This document shows, in pieces, positions 29,141 to 38,492 of a DNA stretch of 53,710 nt. The notes under the pieces are model-generated. The model ran no database searches. It was given only the letters and a program-made list of their open reading frames with translations, and was not told where the DNA came from. The stretch's first letter is position 1. Each line of letters opens with the position of its first letter. Source of the stretch: Marivivens sp. (GTDB lineage: Bacteria > Pseudomonadota > Alphaproteobacteria > Rhodobacterales > Rhodobacteraceae); assembly GCA_030827165.1 (NCBI GenBank), contig JAURFB010000007.1, positions 1 through 53,710 of the forward strand, in the 5' to 3' direction. The translations under genes were made by a program, and so were the position numbers.

Positions 29141-31363
29141 TTAGCCTTCGATGCGATTGAGGTCGGCCACCGAAAGACAGATGCTGCGGATGCGAGATAG
29201 AAGGTTGAGCCGGTTGCGGCGCACTACCTGATTGTCGGAGTTCACCTGAACGGCAGTGAAGAACGCATCAATCGGTGCACGCAGGGCCGCCATCGCCGCC
29301 ATCGCCGCGCCGAAATCCTCGGCCTTCATCGCCGGCGCGATCGCGGCCTCGGCCCGATCGAGCGCCGCAAACAGCGCCTTTTCCTCGTCGCCCTCGGCAA
29401 ACTTCACGTCCGCCCCATAGGAATATTCGACCCCATCCTTGGCCTCGGCCTGGGTGAGGATGTTGCTGGCGCGTTTGTAGCCCTGGATCAGGTTTTCGCC
29501 GTCTTCTGAGCCCATGAAGCCCGACAAAGCGCGGGCGCGTTTGACCAGAAGCGTCAGATCATCGCTGCCCGGCATGGCAAGACAAGCGTCGATCACGTCG
29601 TGCCGGATGCCTTCGTCGCGCAGGAATACCTTGAGGCGATCGTGGAAGAACTCGACAAGGCTGTCGCTCAGGTCGGGGGTGTGGTGCGTCACCATTTGCA
29701 CCCAGTCTGGCGCATCGCCTTCGATTTGGTCGATGATCGCACGGACTGCAGCGCCAAATACACCATGATCGGCGATCTCATCGAGAACGGCATCGAGAAG
29801 CGCGGCGCTCTTCCTGTCGCCATTCCCTGCCGTCTTGTGGCGGAGGATCTGAGTGTCGATCAGCCGGTCGAGGTGCAGACGCAGATCATTGGCCAACACC
29901 AGCCTGATCACCCCCAGCGCGGCGCGGCGCAGAGCAAAAGGGTCTTTCGAGCCGGTGGGCTTTTCGTCGATGGCCCAGAAGCCGGTGAGCGTATCGAGCT
30001 TGTCGGCCAGCGCGACAGTGACCGAGATCGGCGCGGTCGGGACGTCATCGGAAGGCCCGAGCGGCGAATAGTGGTCGCGGGCGGCGTCGGCCACCTCGGG
30101 CGCACGGCCGGCGGCCAGCGCATAGTAGCGGCCCATGACGCCCTGAAGCTCGGGGAATTCGCCGACCATCGCCGAGCGCAGATCGGCCTTGGCGATGATG
30201 GCGGCCTCTTCGGCTTTTGCGGGGTCGGCCCCGACCATCGGCGCGATCTCGCGGGCCAGCGCCGCGATGCGGGCAATCCGGTCGCGCTGCGAGCCGAGCT
30301 TGTTGTGGAAGGTCACGTTGGCAAGGCCATCGAGCCATTCGCCCATGCCCGCCTTGGCGACGCGCAGGTCGTTCTCATAGAAGAACCGCGCATCCGACAG
30401 ACGCGCCGAGAGAACCTTTTGGTTGCCCTTCAGGATCGTCGCGCCGTGATCGGCCGTTTCGGTATTGGCGACGGTGACAAAGCCTTCGATCCGGCCCGAG
30501 CGCGGGTTGCGGACCGAGAAGAATTTTTGATGCTCTTTCATCGAGGTCTGCAAAACCTCGGCCGGCAGGCCGAGGAAGGCCTCGCCGATCTTGCCCGACA
30601 GGACCACGGGCCATTCGACCAACCCCGAAACCTCCGCCAAAAGGCCTTTGTCCTCAACGACTTCGAGGCCATTTGCGAAAGCCTGATTGGTGGCATCGTG
30701 CCAGATGGCATCGGCGCGCTCTTCGGTCCGGAGGATCACATGGGCCTTCTTCAGCTTGGCTTCATAATCCTCGAAGCCTGAGACCCTGATATCGCCCTTG
30801 GACAAGAACCGGTGGCCACGCGTGGTATTGCCTGCGGTGATCCCGTCGATCTCAAGCGGAACGATCGTCGCGCCCGCCTCGTCGGTTAGAAGGCAGATGA
30901 TCGAATGCAGGGGCCGCACCCAGCGCAAGCTGCCTGCGCCCCAGCGCATCGACTTGGGCCAGGGGAAATTGCGGATCGTGTGTTCGAGCACTTCGGCAAT
31001 GATCTCGGCCGCCGCGCGGCCCGGCTTTTCGATCACCGCGAAATAGGCCTGCCCCTTGCCCAAATCGCGCGCCTCGAGCTGATCGCGGGTGAGGCCGGTC
31101 GAGCGCAAAAAGCCCTCGATCGCCTGATCCGGCGCGGTCGTCGCCGGGCCCTTGCGCTCTTCACGCACGGCCTTGCTGGCGGCGGAAAGCCCTTCGACCG
31201 ACAGCGCGAGCCGGCGCGGCGTGGCAAAGGCGGCAGCGCCCGAATAGGTCAGCCCGGCCTCGACAAGCCCGATTATCACGAGGCTCTTGAGATCGTCCGA
31301 AGCCCGCGCCTGCATCCGGGCGGGGATTTCCTCGGAGAAAAGTTCAATCAGAAGATCGGGCAT
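29141..31363 (-). CDS. glyS: Glycyl-tRNA synthetase beta subunit
   Basis: tRNA-recognition subunit of the heterotetrameric bacterial GlyRS. At 740 residues it is close to the usual 690-750. It opens with the conserved LLIELFSEEIPARMQ. It carries the MRWGAGSLRWVRPLH segment, the HD-like middle region with GVMGRYYAL, and a C-terminal DALR-type anticodon domain ending with FFTAVQVNSDN and RLNLLSRIRSI. Its start overlaps the DUF6446 stop by one base (TAATG). It is separated from glyQ by two unrelated overlapping genes. Confidence 0.97.
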   Translation of the reverse strand: MPDLLIELFSEEIPARMQARASDDLKSLVIIGLVEAGLTYSGAAAFATPRRLALSVEGLSAASKAVREERKGPATTAPDQAIEGFLRSTGLTRDQLEARDLGKGQAYFAVIEKPGRAAAEIIAEVLEHTIRNFPWPKSMRWGAGSLRWVRPLHSIICLLTDEAGATIVPLEIDGITAGNTTRGHRFLSKGDIRVSGFEDYEAKLKKAHVILRTEERADAIWHDATNQAFANGLEVVEDKGLLAEVSGLVEWPVVLSGKIGEAFLGLPAEVLQTSMKEHQKFFSVRNPRSGRIEGFVTVANTETADHGATILKGNQKVLSARLSDARFFYENDLRVAKAGMGEWLDGLANVTFHNKLGSQRDRIARIAALAREIAPMVGADPAKAEEAAIIAKADLRSAMVGEFPELQGVMGRYYALAAGRAPEVADAARDHYSPLGPSDDVPTAPISVTVALADKLDTLTGFWAIDEKPTGSKDPFALRRAALGVIRLVLANDLRLHLDRLIDTQILRHKTAGNGDRKSAALLDAVLDEIADHGVFGAAVRAIIDQIEGDAPDWVQMVTHHTPDLSDSLVEFFHDRLKVFLRDEGIRHDVIDACLAMPGSDDLTLLVKRARALSGFMGSEDGENLIQGYKRASNILTQAEAKDGVEYSYGADVKFAEGDEEKALFAALDRAEAAIAPAMKAEDFGAAMAAMAALRAPIDAFFTAVQVNSDNQVVRRNRLNLLSRIRSICLSVADLNRIEG

Positions 31364-31893
31364 TATTGCAGTCCTTCAGGGACAGGTGGGCAGCCTTCGG
31401 GAGCGCGCTGGCCATCGAAGACGACCTCGCCGCAATGGTTGATCTGGTGCCAGGCAAAGCCACGGCCATCGGGGAAGACGGCGACGACGCGATCAAAGCC
31501 ATAGTGGACGTTTTCCTCGCCCATGAAGCCGACGGCGGTGCCATCCTCAAGTGCCTTGCCCAGCACCTTTGCGTCGAAACAGTCGAACCAGCCTGGCGCC
31601 ATGTTGGGCACGGGGTCGTCATAAACTCGGAAGTTTTCCGTCAACATCCCAAGGCTGTTTATCACAGTGAAACAGGCGCGGAACCTCAGGGGCGAGCTAT
31701 CGGAATCAATTGCCTGAAAATCGTCGTAGACGATCTTGACCGGTTTGCCGATGGCGTTGGCCACAAGCGTCACGCCACCCGCCTGCTCTTCGGTCACCTC
31801 GTCATAGTAGGCATAGACCTGAAGATAATAGAGCGCCCCACCGGCAATCGCGGCGGCGGCGACGAGGAAGAATGCAAGGAGTTTGCCGGTCAT
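31363..31893 (-). CDS. DUF6446 family membrane-anchored protein
   Basis: A 176-residue protein with an N-terminal hydrophobic segment (residues about 4-25, LLAFFLVAAAAIAGGALYYL) acting as anchor or uncleaved signal, so most of it should be periplasmic. The soluble part contains four Cys residues (RACFTVI, GWFDCFDA, INHCGEVVF, PEGCPP) that could pair. It matches the DUF6446 family that sits in this position in Rhodobacteraceae. It overlaps fkbM by 4 bases and glyS by 1. Function unknown. Confidence 0.85.
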   Translation of the reverse strand: MTGKLLAFFLVAAAAIAGGALYYLQVYAYYDEVTEEQAGGVTLVANAIGKPVKIVYDDFQAIDSDSSPLRFRACFTVINSLGMLTENFRVYDDPVPNMAPGWFDCFDAKVLGKALEDGTAVGFMGEENVHYGFDRVVAVFPDGRGFAWHQINHCGEVVFDGQRAPEGCPPVPEGLQ

Positions 31894-32597
31894 ATCCAGT
31901 CCAGATTGACGTGTTGCGAAGAGTATTTCTCAGTGAATGCCTCACGCAATGCGCGATATTCGGACCTGAGATCCTTGAACTTGCGCTCGTGGGTTTCGGC
32001 GACGAGACAACGGATATCGGCGAACAGGCCCGCCTTGTCCATCTCGCCAAGGAGGGCAAGCTCGGCCCCCTCGATATCCATTTTCACAAAGGCGACAGGG
32101 CCGCTCTTGGCCAGCAGATCGCGCAGGAAGGCGACAAAGTCGATCACCTCGACCTCGATGGAATCGTCTTCGCTTATGCCGCGACCTCCGGACAGAAGCG
32201 TGCTTTTGACCGATCCGCCCTTGGGGTTGTCATCAAAATTTGACGCGCGCATCAGCCGTAGCGATCCTGCCTCGGTCGATACGGCTTGCTGATGCATAGT
32301 CACGTTGGCGCAGTCTGCCAGACGTTCGGACAGCTTTCCGAAGGCAAAGGGATCGGGTTCGAATGCAATAACCGTGGCCCCGGTCGCTGCCAGACGCGCC
32401 GACACGTCGCCGATATTTGCGCCGCAATCGATGACGATGTCCCCCGGCCGCAGAAGCGCCAGAACCCCGTCAAGAAATCCGTGCGCTCGAGCTTGTCGCA
32501 TATTGCGTTGCTCGCGCCGCCTCAGCTTGGAAAGCTTGGCTTGAAGCTCCGCCACCAAGGGATCGTCTTCCTGTGTCTCGGGCGGCTGCTCGGTCAT
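31890..32597 (-). CDS. FkbM family SAM-dependent methyltransferase
   Basis: A 235-residue protein. Residues about 10-35 form a charged coiled-coil-like stretch. The SAM-binding motif [13 protein letters not shown] is at about 54-65, motif [14 protein letters not shown] at about 73-84, and the FkbM motif [14 protein letters not shown] follows at about 172-185. Such enzymes O-methylate sugars or small metabolites. The ATG at 32597 overlaps the glyQ stop by 4 bases, and its own stop overlaps DUF6446 by 4, so it is embedded in the glycyl-tRNA synthetase operon. The substrate is unknown. Confidence 0.9.
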   Translation of the reverse strand: MTEQPPETQEDDPLVAELQAKLSKLRRREQRNMRQARAHGFLDGVLALLRPGDIVIDCGANIGDVSARLAATGATVIAFEPDPFAFGKLSERLADCANVTMHQQAVSTEAGSLRLMRASNFDDNPKGGSVKSTLLSGGRGISEDDSIEVEVIDFVAFLRDLLAKSGPVAFVKMDIEGAELALLGEMDKAGLFADIRCLVAETHERKFKDLRSEYRALREAFTEKYSSQHVNLDWI

Positions 32598-33511
32598 ACC
32601 GAGGCCCCCGCTTCCGTCATGACGAAGGCGTCGGCGCATTTCTTGGCCAAGGTCCGAACGCGGCCGATATAGGCTTGGCGTTCGGTGACCGAGATCACGC
32701 CCCGCGCGTCCAGAAGGTTGAAGAGGTGCGAGGCCTTGATGCACTGGTCATAGGCCGGATGCGCCAGGATGATCCGCTTGCCGGTTTTGGGATCGTCGGC
32801 GGGCATATCAAGAAGCCGGCCGCATTCGGCCTCGGCATCCTCGAAATGGCGCAAAAGCATCTCGGTCGTCGCGCCGTCAAAATTGTGGCGGCTGTATTCT
32901 TCCTCGGTCTGCCGGAAAATATCCCCATATTTCAGCGGGATCGGCGATTGCGGGTCGTTGAACGGCATTTCCATGACGTGATCGATGCCAAGCACATACA
33001 TGGCAAGGCGTTCAAGGCCGTAGGTCAATTCGCCCGAAACCGGTTTGCAATCATGCCCGCCGACCTGCTGGAAATAGGTGAACTGCGAGACTTCCATGCC
33101 GTCGCACCAGACTTCCCACCCAAGGCCCCATGCCCCGAGGGTCGGGCTTTCCCAATCGTCCTCGACGAAACGTATATCATGCAGGCCCGCGTCAATGCCG
33201 ATCGCGGAGAGCGACCCAAGGTAGAGATCCTGAAGGTCGGGCGGGCTCGGCTTGATGAGCACCTGATACTGGTAATAGTGCTGAAGCCGGTTGGGGTTTT
33301 CGCCATAACGCCCGTCGGTCGGGCGGCGCGAGGGCTGCACATAGGCCGCGGCCCAGGATTTGTTGCCAAGGCTGCGAAGTGTCGTGGCGGGGTGGAAGGT
33401 TCCGGCGCCGACTTCCATGTCGTAGGGCTGAAGAACGGCACAGCCTTTCGAAGCCCAGTAAGACTGAAGCCGCAGGATGATGTCCTGAAAGGAACGGGGG
33501 TTTTCGGCCAT
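32594..33511 (-). CDS. glyQ: Glycyl-tRNA synthetase alpha subunit
   Basis: Catalytic class II subunit that makes glycyl-adenylate. It has 305 residues, the standard size. It starts [23 protein letters not shown] and holds the conserved [34 protein letters not shown] and [24 protein letters not shown] segments. It is the first gene of the glyQ-fkbM-DUF6446-glyS-ppdK unit. A good promoter candidate lies about 28 bases before the ATG. Confidence 0.98.
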   Translation of the reverse strand: MAENPRSFQDIILRLQSYWASKGCAVLQPYDMEVGAGTFHPATTLRSLGNKSWAAAYVQPSRRPTDGRYGENPNRLQHYYQYQVLIKPSPPDLQDLYLGSLSAIGIDAGLHDIRFVEDDWESPTLGAWGLGWEVWCDGMEVSQFTYFQQVGGHDCKPVSGELTYGLERLAMYVLGIDHVMEMPFNDPQSPIPLKYGDIFRQTEEEYSRHNFDGATTEMLLRHFEDAEAECGRLLDMPADDPKTGKRIILAHPAYDQCIKASHLFNLLDARGVISVTERQAYIGRVRTLAKKCADAFVMTEAGASV

Positions 33512-33538
33512 GATCGCGCTCGCTCTGGTTTGGGTGCC

Positions 33539-33567
33539 TCAATAGGCCGAGCGGTGGCGGGGGTCAA
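33539..33567 (-). promoter_or_regulatory. Probable promoter of the glyQ operon
   Basis: On the minus strand TTGACC (33567-33562) and TATTGA (33544-33539) are separated by exactly 17 bases. The start point would fall near 33532, leaving a leader of about 20 bases before the glyQ ATG. Confidence 0.55.
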
Positions 33568-33690
33568 TCAGCGCTAGGCCTGTCGAAATCGGCAGCGAGG
33601 GCAGATTTTCCTGCTGCGCCGCGCCATCTTCCTGCTAGGTTGCCCGCCAATGCCCGAAAGGGCCAATTTTGACTATTCACGCCGAGGCCC

Positions 33691-35385
33691 ATGTTGAGAC
33701 TTTTTGCATTCCTGCTCGTTTTCCTGTCCCTGCCGTTTTCCGCCGCCGCACAAGAGTCCGCATGGATCCAGATCGCCGCCCGCCCCACTTCGTCCGAGGC
33801 GGCCGAACTCGCCGATGTCTATTCCGGCACCTTGCAAGATGTTGAGAGCTACGCGCTTTCCTAGGGTTGGTTTGCCATCACCCTCGGCCCCTACGGGCGC
33901 ACCGAGGCTGAATCGATGCTGCGTCGGCTTCTGAACAGCGGCGCGGTTCCGGGCGATGCCTTTGTCTCGGACGGCGGCAACTATCAGGCCCGGATCTGGC
34001 CCGTGGGCGCGCCGGTCGTCGCAGCGGCGCCCGCCGCCCCGTCGGAGCCTGCCGGCCCCGCGGATGAGTCAGTCCAAGAGGCGATCGCCTCCGAGGCTCT
34101 CCTGACGCAAGCCGAGAAGGAAGAATTGCAGATTCTCCTCCGCTGGGCGGGTTTCTACAACTCGGGCATCGACGGCGCCTTCGGGCGAGGCTCACGCGCC
34201 GCGATGGAGGCGTGGCAAGTGGCGCGCGGGCATGAAGCGACCGGCGTTCTGACGACCGGTCAGCGCGCCGCGCTTCTGGCTGAATATAATGCGGTTTTTG
34301 AAGGGCTTGACCTTGAGACCGTGACCGACGCCACCGCTGGCATCTCGGCCAAGATCCCGCTCGAGGTTGTCGCGTTCGACAGCTATGTACCACCCTTCGC
34401 CAAATATGCGCCAAGCGGCGATCTGCAGGCGCAAGTACTGCTGATCAGCCAGCCGGGCGACGCGCGGCGGCTGCAAAGCCTGTATGACGTTCTTCAAACC
34501 CTTGCCATCGTTCCGCGAGAAGGCTCGCGCCGGATCCGGGGCGGCACTTTCGAAATCGAGGGCCGGAGCGACAGCCTCCACACCTCGGTCTATGCCCGTC
34601 TTGAGGGCGAGGCGATCAAGGGCATCGCGCTGGTTTGGCCTGCCGGAGATGAAGAGCGCCGCAGCCGCCTCTGGATCGCAATGCGCGCCTCGTTCACGCC
34701 GCTCGAGGGCGTTCTCGATCCCGCACTGGTCACCCTCGATGAAAGCCAGTCGCCCGATCTGATCTCGGGCCTCGAAATCCGCCACCCGAAGCGCTCGGCC
34801 TCCGGCTTCTTTCTTGACACCTCGGGCGCGGTCCTGACCAGTTCGGAGGTCGTGGAGGGGTGCGGAACCGTGACGATCGAAGGCGAGGTTCCGATGCGCG
34901 TGGCCCGCACCGATCCCGCGCTTGGCATCGCCATCTTGATGCCCATAACGCCCGTCGCGCCGATCGCCAGTGCGCGGTTCCAGACCTCTATGCCCAAGCT
35001 CGGTTCCGAGATTGCCGTGGCCGGCTATTCCTATGGCGGGGTTCTGTCGATGCCGACCCTCAGCTTTGGCGAGCTTGCCGACTTGCACGGGCTTGAAGGC
35101 GAGGATGCCGTCAAGCGGCTGGAGGTTGGGATGCGGTCAGGCGATGCGGGCGGCCCGGTAATGGACGCCGGCGGCGCCGTTCTGGGGATGCTTTTGCCGC
35201 GATCAGCCGAGGGCCGGATGCTACCCGAAAACACGAACTTTGCCGTTGATACGGATGCCCTGCTTGCAACGCTTGCCGCCGCTGAAATCCGGGCGGCGAC
35301 AACCTCGCGTCTCGACAGTCTGTCCGCCGAGCAGTTGACCCGCGCGGCAGCGGAAATCACCGTTTTGGTTGGCTGCTGGGACTAG
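33691..35385 (+). pseudogene. SPOR / peptidoglycan-binding / trypsin-fold pseudoprotease gene with in-frame TAG
   Basis: From ATG 33691 the frame encodes a signal peptide (LFAFLLVFLSLPFSAAA), then a SPOR-like domain beginning WIQIAARPTSSEAAELA. It meets TAG at 33862-33864 (codon 58) and continues in the same frame with the rest of the SPOR domain (GWFAITLGPYGRTEAE). Next come a peptidoglycan-binding domain (LLRWAGFYNSGIDGAFGRGS) and a trypsin-like fold to 35385. Without the stop it would be a 564-residue protein. The intact part restarts at ATG 33916. The protease-like domain lacks the catalytic His (TSSEVVEGC) and Ser (SGDAGGPV), so it is probably not an active enzyme. The stop lies inside conserved sequence, so disruption or base error is likelier than a true gene end. 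Confidence 0.75.
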
Positions 35386-36995
35386 CCGAGGCTGATCTCA
35401 GAGGTGACGCGGAGGATGGTCGGGCCGTCAGCTTTCAGGGCGGCCGCCAGATCGCGCTTGAACTCGGCAAGGTTTGAAGGCTGCGCCGAACAGGCGCCAT
35501 AGGCCTCTGCCAGCTTGATGAAATCGGGGTTGCGCTGGATCACCGCATTGGGCGCGATCTGGGCGCGGACCATGCTGGCCTCGATTTCGCCAAGCTTGCC
35601 GTTGTCCCACAGCAGGATCGGCAGGGTCAGGCCCAGCTCGACTGCAACACCAAGTTCCTGGATCGTGTATTGAAAGCCGTAATCCCCGGCGATGGCGATC
35701 ACCGCGCGGCTGCCCACGCCGATCTTGCCGCCGATGGCCGCCGGAAGCGCGTACCCGAGTGTGCCGAAACCATAGGGATGATGCCACAGACCGGGATGCA
35801 TCAGCGGATAGACCTCTTTCGCGGCATAGGCGAACTGGGTCATGTCGGAATAGATCAGCGCATCTTCGGGCAAGACCTCGCGCATGGCGTCAGCCACGGG
35901 CAAGATGCCGGGCCGCTCGGCTTCGACCTGTGCGCGCCAGCGACGGCGGGCCTCTTGGGCCTCGGACGCCGCCCAACTCGAGTTGAGTTCCTTGCCCTTC
36001 AGCGCGTCGATCAGAGCGGCGAGCGCCAGCTTCGCGTCAGCGCGGATGGCTAGATCAACGCGCGGGTCACGGGCGAGGACGGTTGGATCAATGTCGATGC
36101 GGATAACCTTGGCTCCTTCGCCAAAGCCGGGGATATCGCGCCAGATATCGACCTCGGCCAAAACCGAACCGACAATCAGCACGCAATCGGAGGAGGCGAT
36201 CAACGCGGCGCTGTCAGGGCGCGCGAGGACCGAGCCAAGGTGCAGGGGATCGCCGGGATCTATGACCCCGCGACCGGCATAGCTTGCGAGGCTTGCCGCC
36301 CGCAGGGTCGAGACAAGCGTCCGCGCTTCGGCAGAGGCTCCGCGAGCACCGCCTCCGACGACAACGAGCGGGCGGCGCGCACCCGCCAGAAGAGCGGCGG
36401 CCTCTTTGATCTGGCCGGCGGACGGCGCAAGCCGCGGCTTTGGTTTTTGCGCAGGTTCGGCCGGAAATTCGGGCGCCGCAGCCTCGAGCATCGGGATCGG
36501 CACTTGCAGGTGCTTCGGGCGCGGCCTGCGGTCCTGAAACTCGGCCAGCGCCTGATCGATACGGACGTAGGCATCCTCGGGGCTTGTCGCCTCATGCGAC
36601 CAGTCGCAAACCGCCGCCCCTGCCCCGCGCTGATCAAGCATCTCGTGCAGCCGTCCGTCGTCTGTCCCGCCCTGCGGCAGGCACGACGAGATCGCCAGCA
36701 CCGAGACAGAATCCGAATAGGCCTGCCCCAAGGGCGTCATGATATTGCACAGGCCCGGTCCGGTGATGATATAGCAGACGCCGGGCCGCCCCGTGGCGCG
36801 GGCATAGCCGTCGGCCATGAAACCGGCGCCTTGCTCGTGCCGGGTCAGTACATGGGTGATCCCGGCCTCTTCGATGCCGCGATACATCTCTTGGTTATGA
36901 ACACCCGGAATCCCGAAGATCACCTCGACCCCGCGCGCCCGAAGCATATGCGAAAGTTGCGCGCCAAGCGGGCGGCCAGTGGCTTGTTCGGTCAT
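35382..36995 (-). CDS. ThDP-dependent decarboxylase, 5-guanidino-2-oxopentanoate decarboxylase-like
   Basis: A 537-residue acetolactate-synthase-like protein with three domains. The N-terminal pyrimidine domain contains the cofactor-activating Glu in LTRHEQGAGFMADGYAR, followed by a central Rossmann domain. The C-terminal pyrophosphate domain carries GDYGFQYTIQELG and WDNGKLGEI in place of the usual GDG...NN. These variants fit the AruI branch, which acts after arginine transamination. No arginine transaminase is nearby, so substrate is inferred. It directly abuts trkH upstream and overlaps the convergent pseudogene end by 4 bases. Confidence 0.82.
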   Translation of the reverse strand: MTEQATGRPLGAQLSHMLRARGVEVIFGIPGVHNQEMYRGIEEAGITHVLTRHEQGAGFMADGYARATGRPGVCYIITGPGLCNIMTPLGQAYSDSVSVLAISSCLPQGGTDDGRLHEMLDQRGAGAAVCDWSHEATSPEDAYVRIDQALAEFQDRRPRPKHLQVPIPMLEAAAPEFPAEPAQKPKPRLAPSAGQIKEAAALLAGARRPLVVVGGGARGASAEARTLVSTLRAASLASYAGRGVIDPGDPLHLGSVLARPDSAALIASSDCVLIVGSVLAEVDIWRDIPGFGEGAKVIRIDIDPTVLARDPRVDLAIRADAKLALAALIDALKGKELNSSWAASEAQEARRRWRAQVEAERPGILPVADAMREVLPEDALIYSDMTQFAYAAKEVYPLMHPGLWHHPYGFGTLGYALPAAIGGKIGVGSRAVIAIAGDYGFQYTIQELGVAVELGLTLPILLWDNGKLGEIEASMVRAQIAPNAVIQRNPDFIKLAEAYGACSAQPSNLAEFKRDLAAALKADGPTILRVTSEISLG

Positions 36996-38444
36996 TCAGG
37001 ACCTCCAGAAGCGGGGAAGGAACAGGACAAGAACGGCGACAATTTCGAGCCGCCCCAGAAGCATCCCGAAGATCATCAGCCATTTGGCGGAATCGGGAAA
37101 GGTATTGACGGCGCCGGAAAGGCCAACCTCGGCGCCAAAGACCGGGCCGATGTTGAAAACGGCAGTCCAGGCGCCGGTGATCGCCGACAGAAAGCTGATG
37201 CCGGTCATCCCCATCAGAACGGCAATAATGCCAAAGCTGAGGATGAACCCGGTAAACAGGAGCATGATCGACGCCATGACCTCTTCCGACACCGTGCGCC
37301 CATCGAACTTGACCGAAACAACGCGGTTCGGGCTATACATCCGGCGGATCTGGCCCGCGAGGGCGCGCAGCATGATCTGGAACCGGAATACCTTGATCGC
37401 GCAGCCGGTGGAGCCGGAACAAGCGCCGATGGTTCCGACGCAGAAGAGGACCGCGAACGGGAAAGGCCCCCAGGACAGCACGTCGCCATCGCCATATCCG
37501 GTGCCCGAAAAGATGGAGACAACGTTGAACAGGCTCGACCGGAACAGCTCTTCGGAAAAGGCGCCCTCTTCGATGATGCGATAAAGGACGACCAGCATGA
37601 CCGCGTAGGTCGACCAGACCACGTAGGCGCGCACCTGCATGTCCCGAAAGATCGGCTTGGCCTCGCCTCGCACCAGCTGAATGAACCGCACGAAAGGGAT
37701 TCCGGCGAGGATCATGAATGCGACGGCCACATACTGCGGCGCGCCGGGGAAGGCCGCGAAGGAGGCATCGGTCGTGGAGTAGCCTCCCGTGGCGATCGTC
37801 GTGAAGGAATGAACGATCGAATCCTGAAGGCTCATCCCTGAAAGCACATAGGCCAAGGCGCAAATCACGGTCATCGTGATGTAGATGCTCAGCAGGCCCT
37901 TGGCGATGTCCATCGCTCGAGGAAGGGCCTTGCCGAAGGTATCAAAGCCCTCGGACTGAAAGAACTGCATCCCGCCGACCTTCATCACCGGCAAAAAGAT
38001 CATCGCGACGATCACGATGCCAAGGCCGCCAAGCCACTGCAGGATGCCGCGCCACAGGAGGATGCCGTAGGAATGGTTTTCCAGCCCGGCAATGGCGGTC
38101 GCGCCGGTTGTCGTCATGCCCGACACCGCCTCGAACATCGCATCGACGATCGAGAGGTCGGTTTCGCCAAAGATGAAGGGAAGCGCGCCGAAGGCCGGAA
38201 GGGCAATCCAGACCAGCGTTGTGAGCAGAAACGAAAGACGGACGTTCAGCCCCGCGCTCACGCCGTTGGCACAGGCCAGCGCGACGATCCCGCCGATGGT
38301 TGTGGTGATCACGCTCGATTGCAGGAACGTCTGCCATTCCGGATCGCCTTCGTAGAGGTCATACAAAAGCGGGCCCAGCATGGCCACGCCCATGACGGCG
38401 ACCAGAAGGCCGATAACATATCCGACGGGGCGCAAATCCAGCAT
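36996..38444 (-). CDS. trkH: TrkH family potassium uptake protein
   Basis: Membrane subunit of the Trk K+ uptake system, 482 residues with four repeated M1-P-M2 units. The four pore loops are visible as MTTTGATAI, ATGGYSTTDAS, GACSGSTGCAIK and VFNIGPVFG, each with the selectivity Gly. TrkH normally works with the peripheral NAD/ATP-binding TrkA, which is not in the window. The stop abuts the start of the ThDP enzyme without a gap, suggesting co-transcription. Confidence 0.93.
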   Translation of the reverse strand: MLDLRPVGYVIGLLVAVMGVAMLGPLLYDLYEGDPEWQTFLQSSVITTTIGGIVALACANGVSAGLNVRLSFLLTTLVWIALPAFGALPFIFGETDLSIVDAMFEAVSGMTTTGATAIAGLENHSYGILLWRGILQWLGGLGIVIVAMIFLPVMKVGGMQFFQSEGFDTFGKALPRAMDIAKGLLSIYITMTVICALAYVLSGMSLQDSIVHSFTTIATGGYSTTDASFAAFPGAPQYVAVAFMILAGIPFVRFIQLVRGEAKPIFRDMQVRAYVVWSTYAVMLVVLYRIIEEGAFSEELFRSSLFNVVSIFSGTGYGDGDVLSWGPFPFAVLFCVGTIGACSGSTGCAIKVFRFQIMLRALAGQIRRMYSPNRVVSVKFDGRTVSEEVMASIMLLFTGFILSFGIIAVLMGMTGISFLSAITGAWTAVFNIGPVFGAEVGLSGAVNTFPDSAKWLMIFGMLLGRLEIVAVLVLFLPRFWRS

Positions 38445-38492
38445 GACCGGAGGGTTGGCTGGCGCGCGTCACAGTGTCAAGCCTGAGGCGCG

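Noticed and set aside
29600..30781. A 393-codon plus-strand frame opposite glyS
   Set aside because: No domain pattern, and it overlaps conserved glyS sequence throughout.
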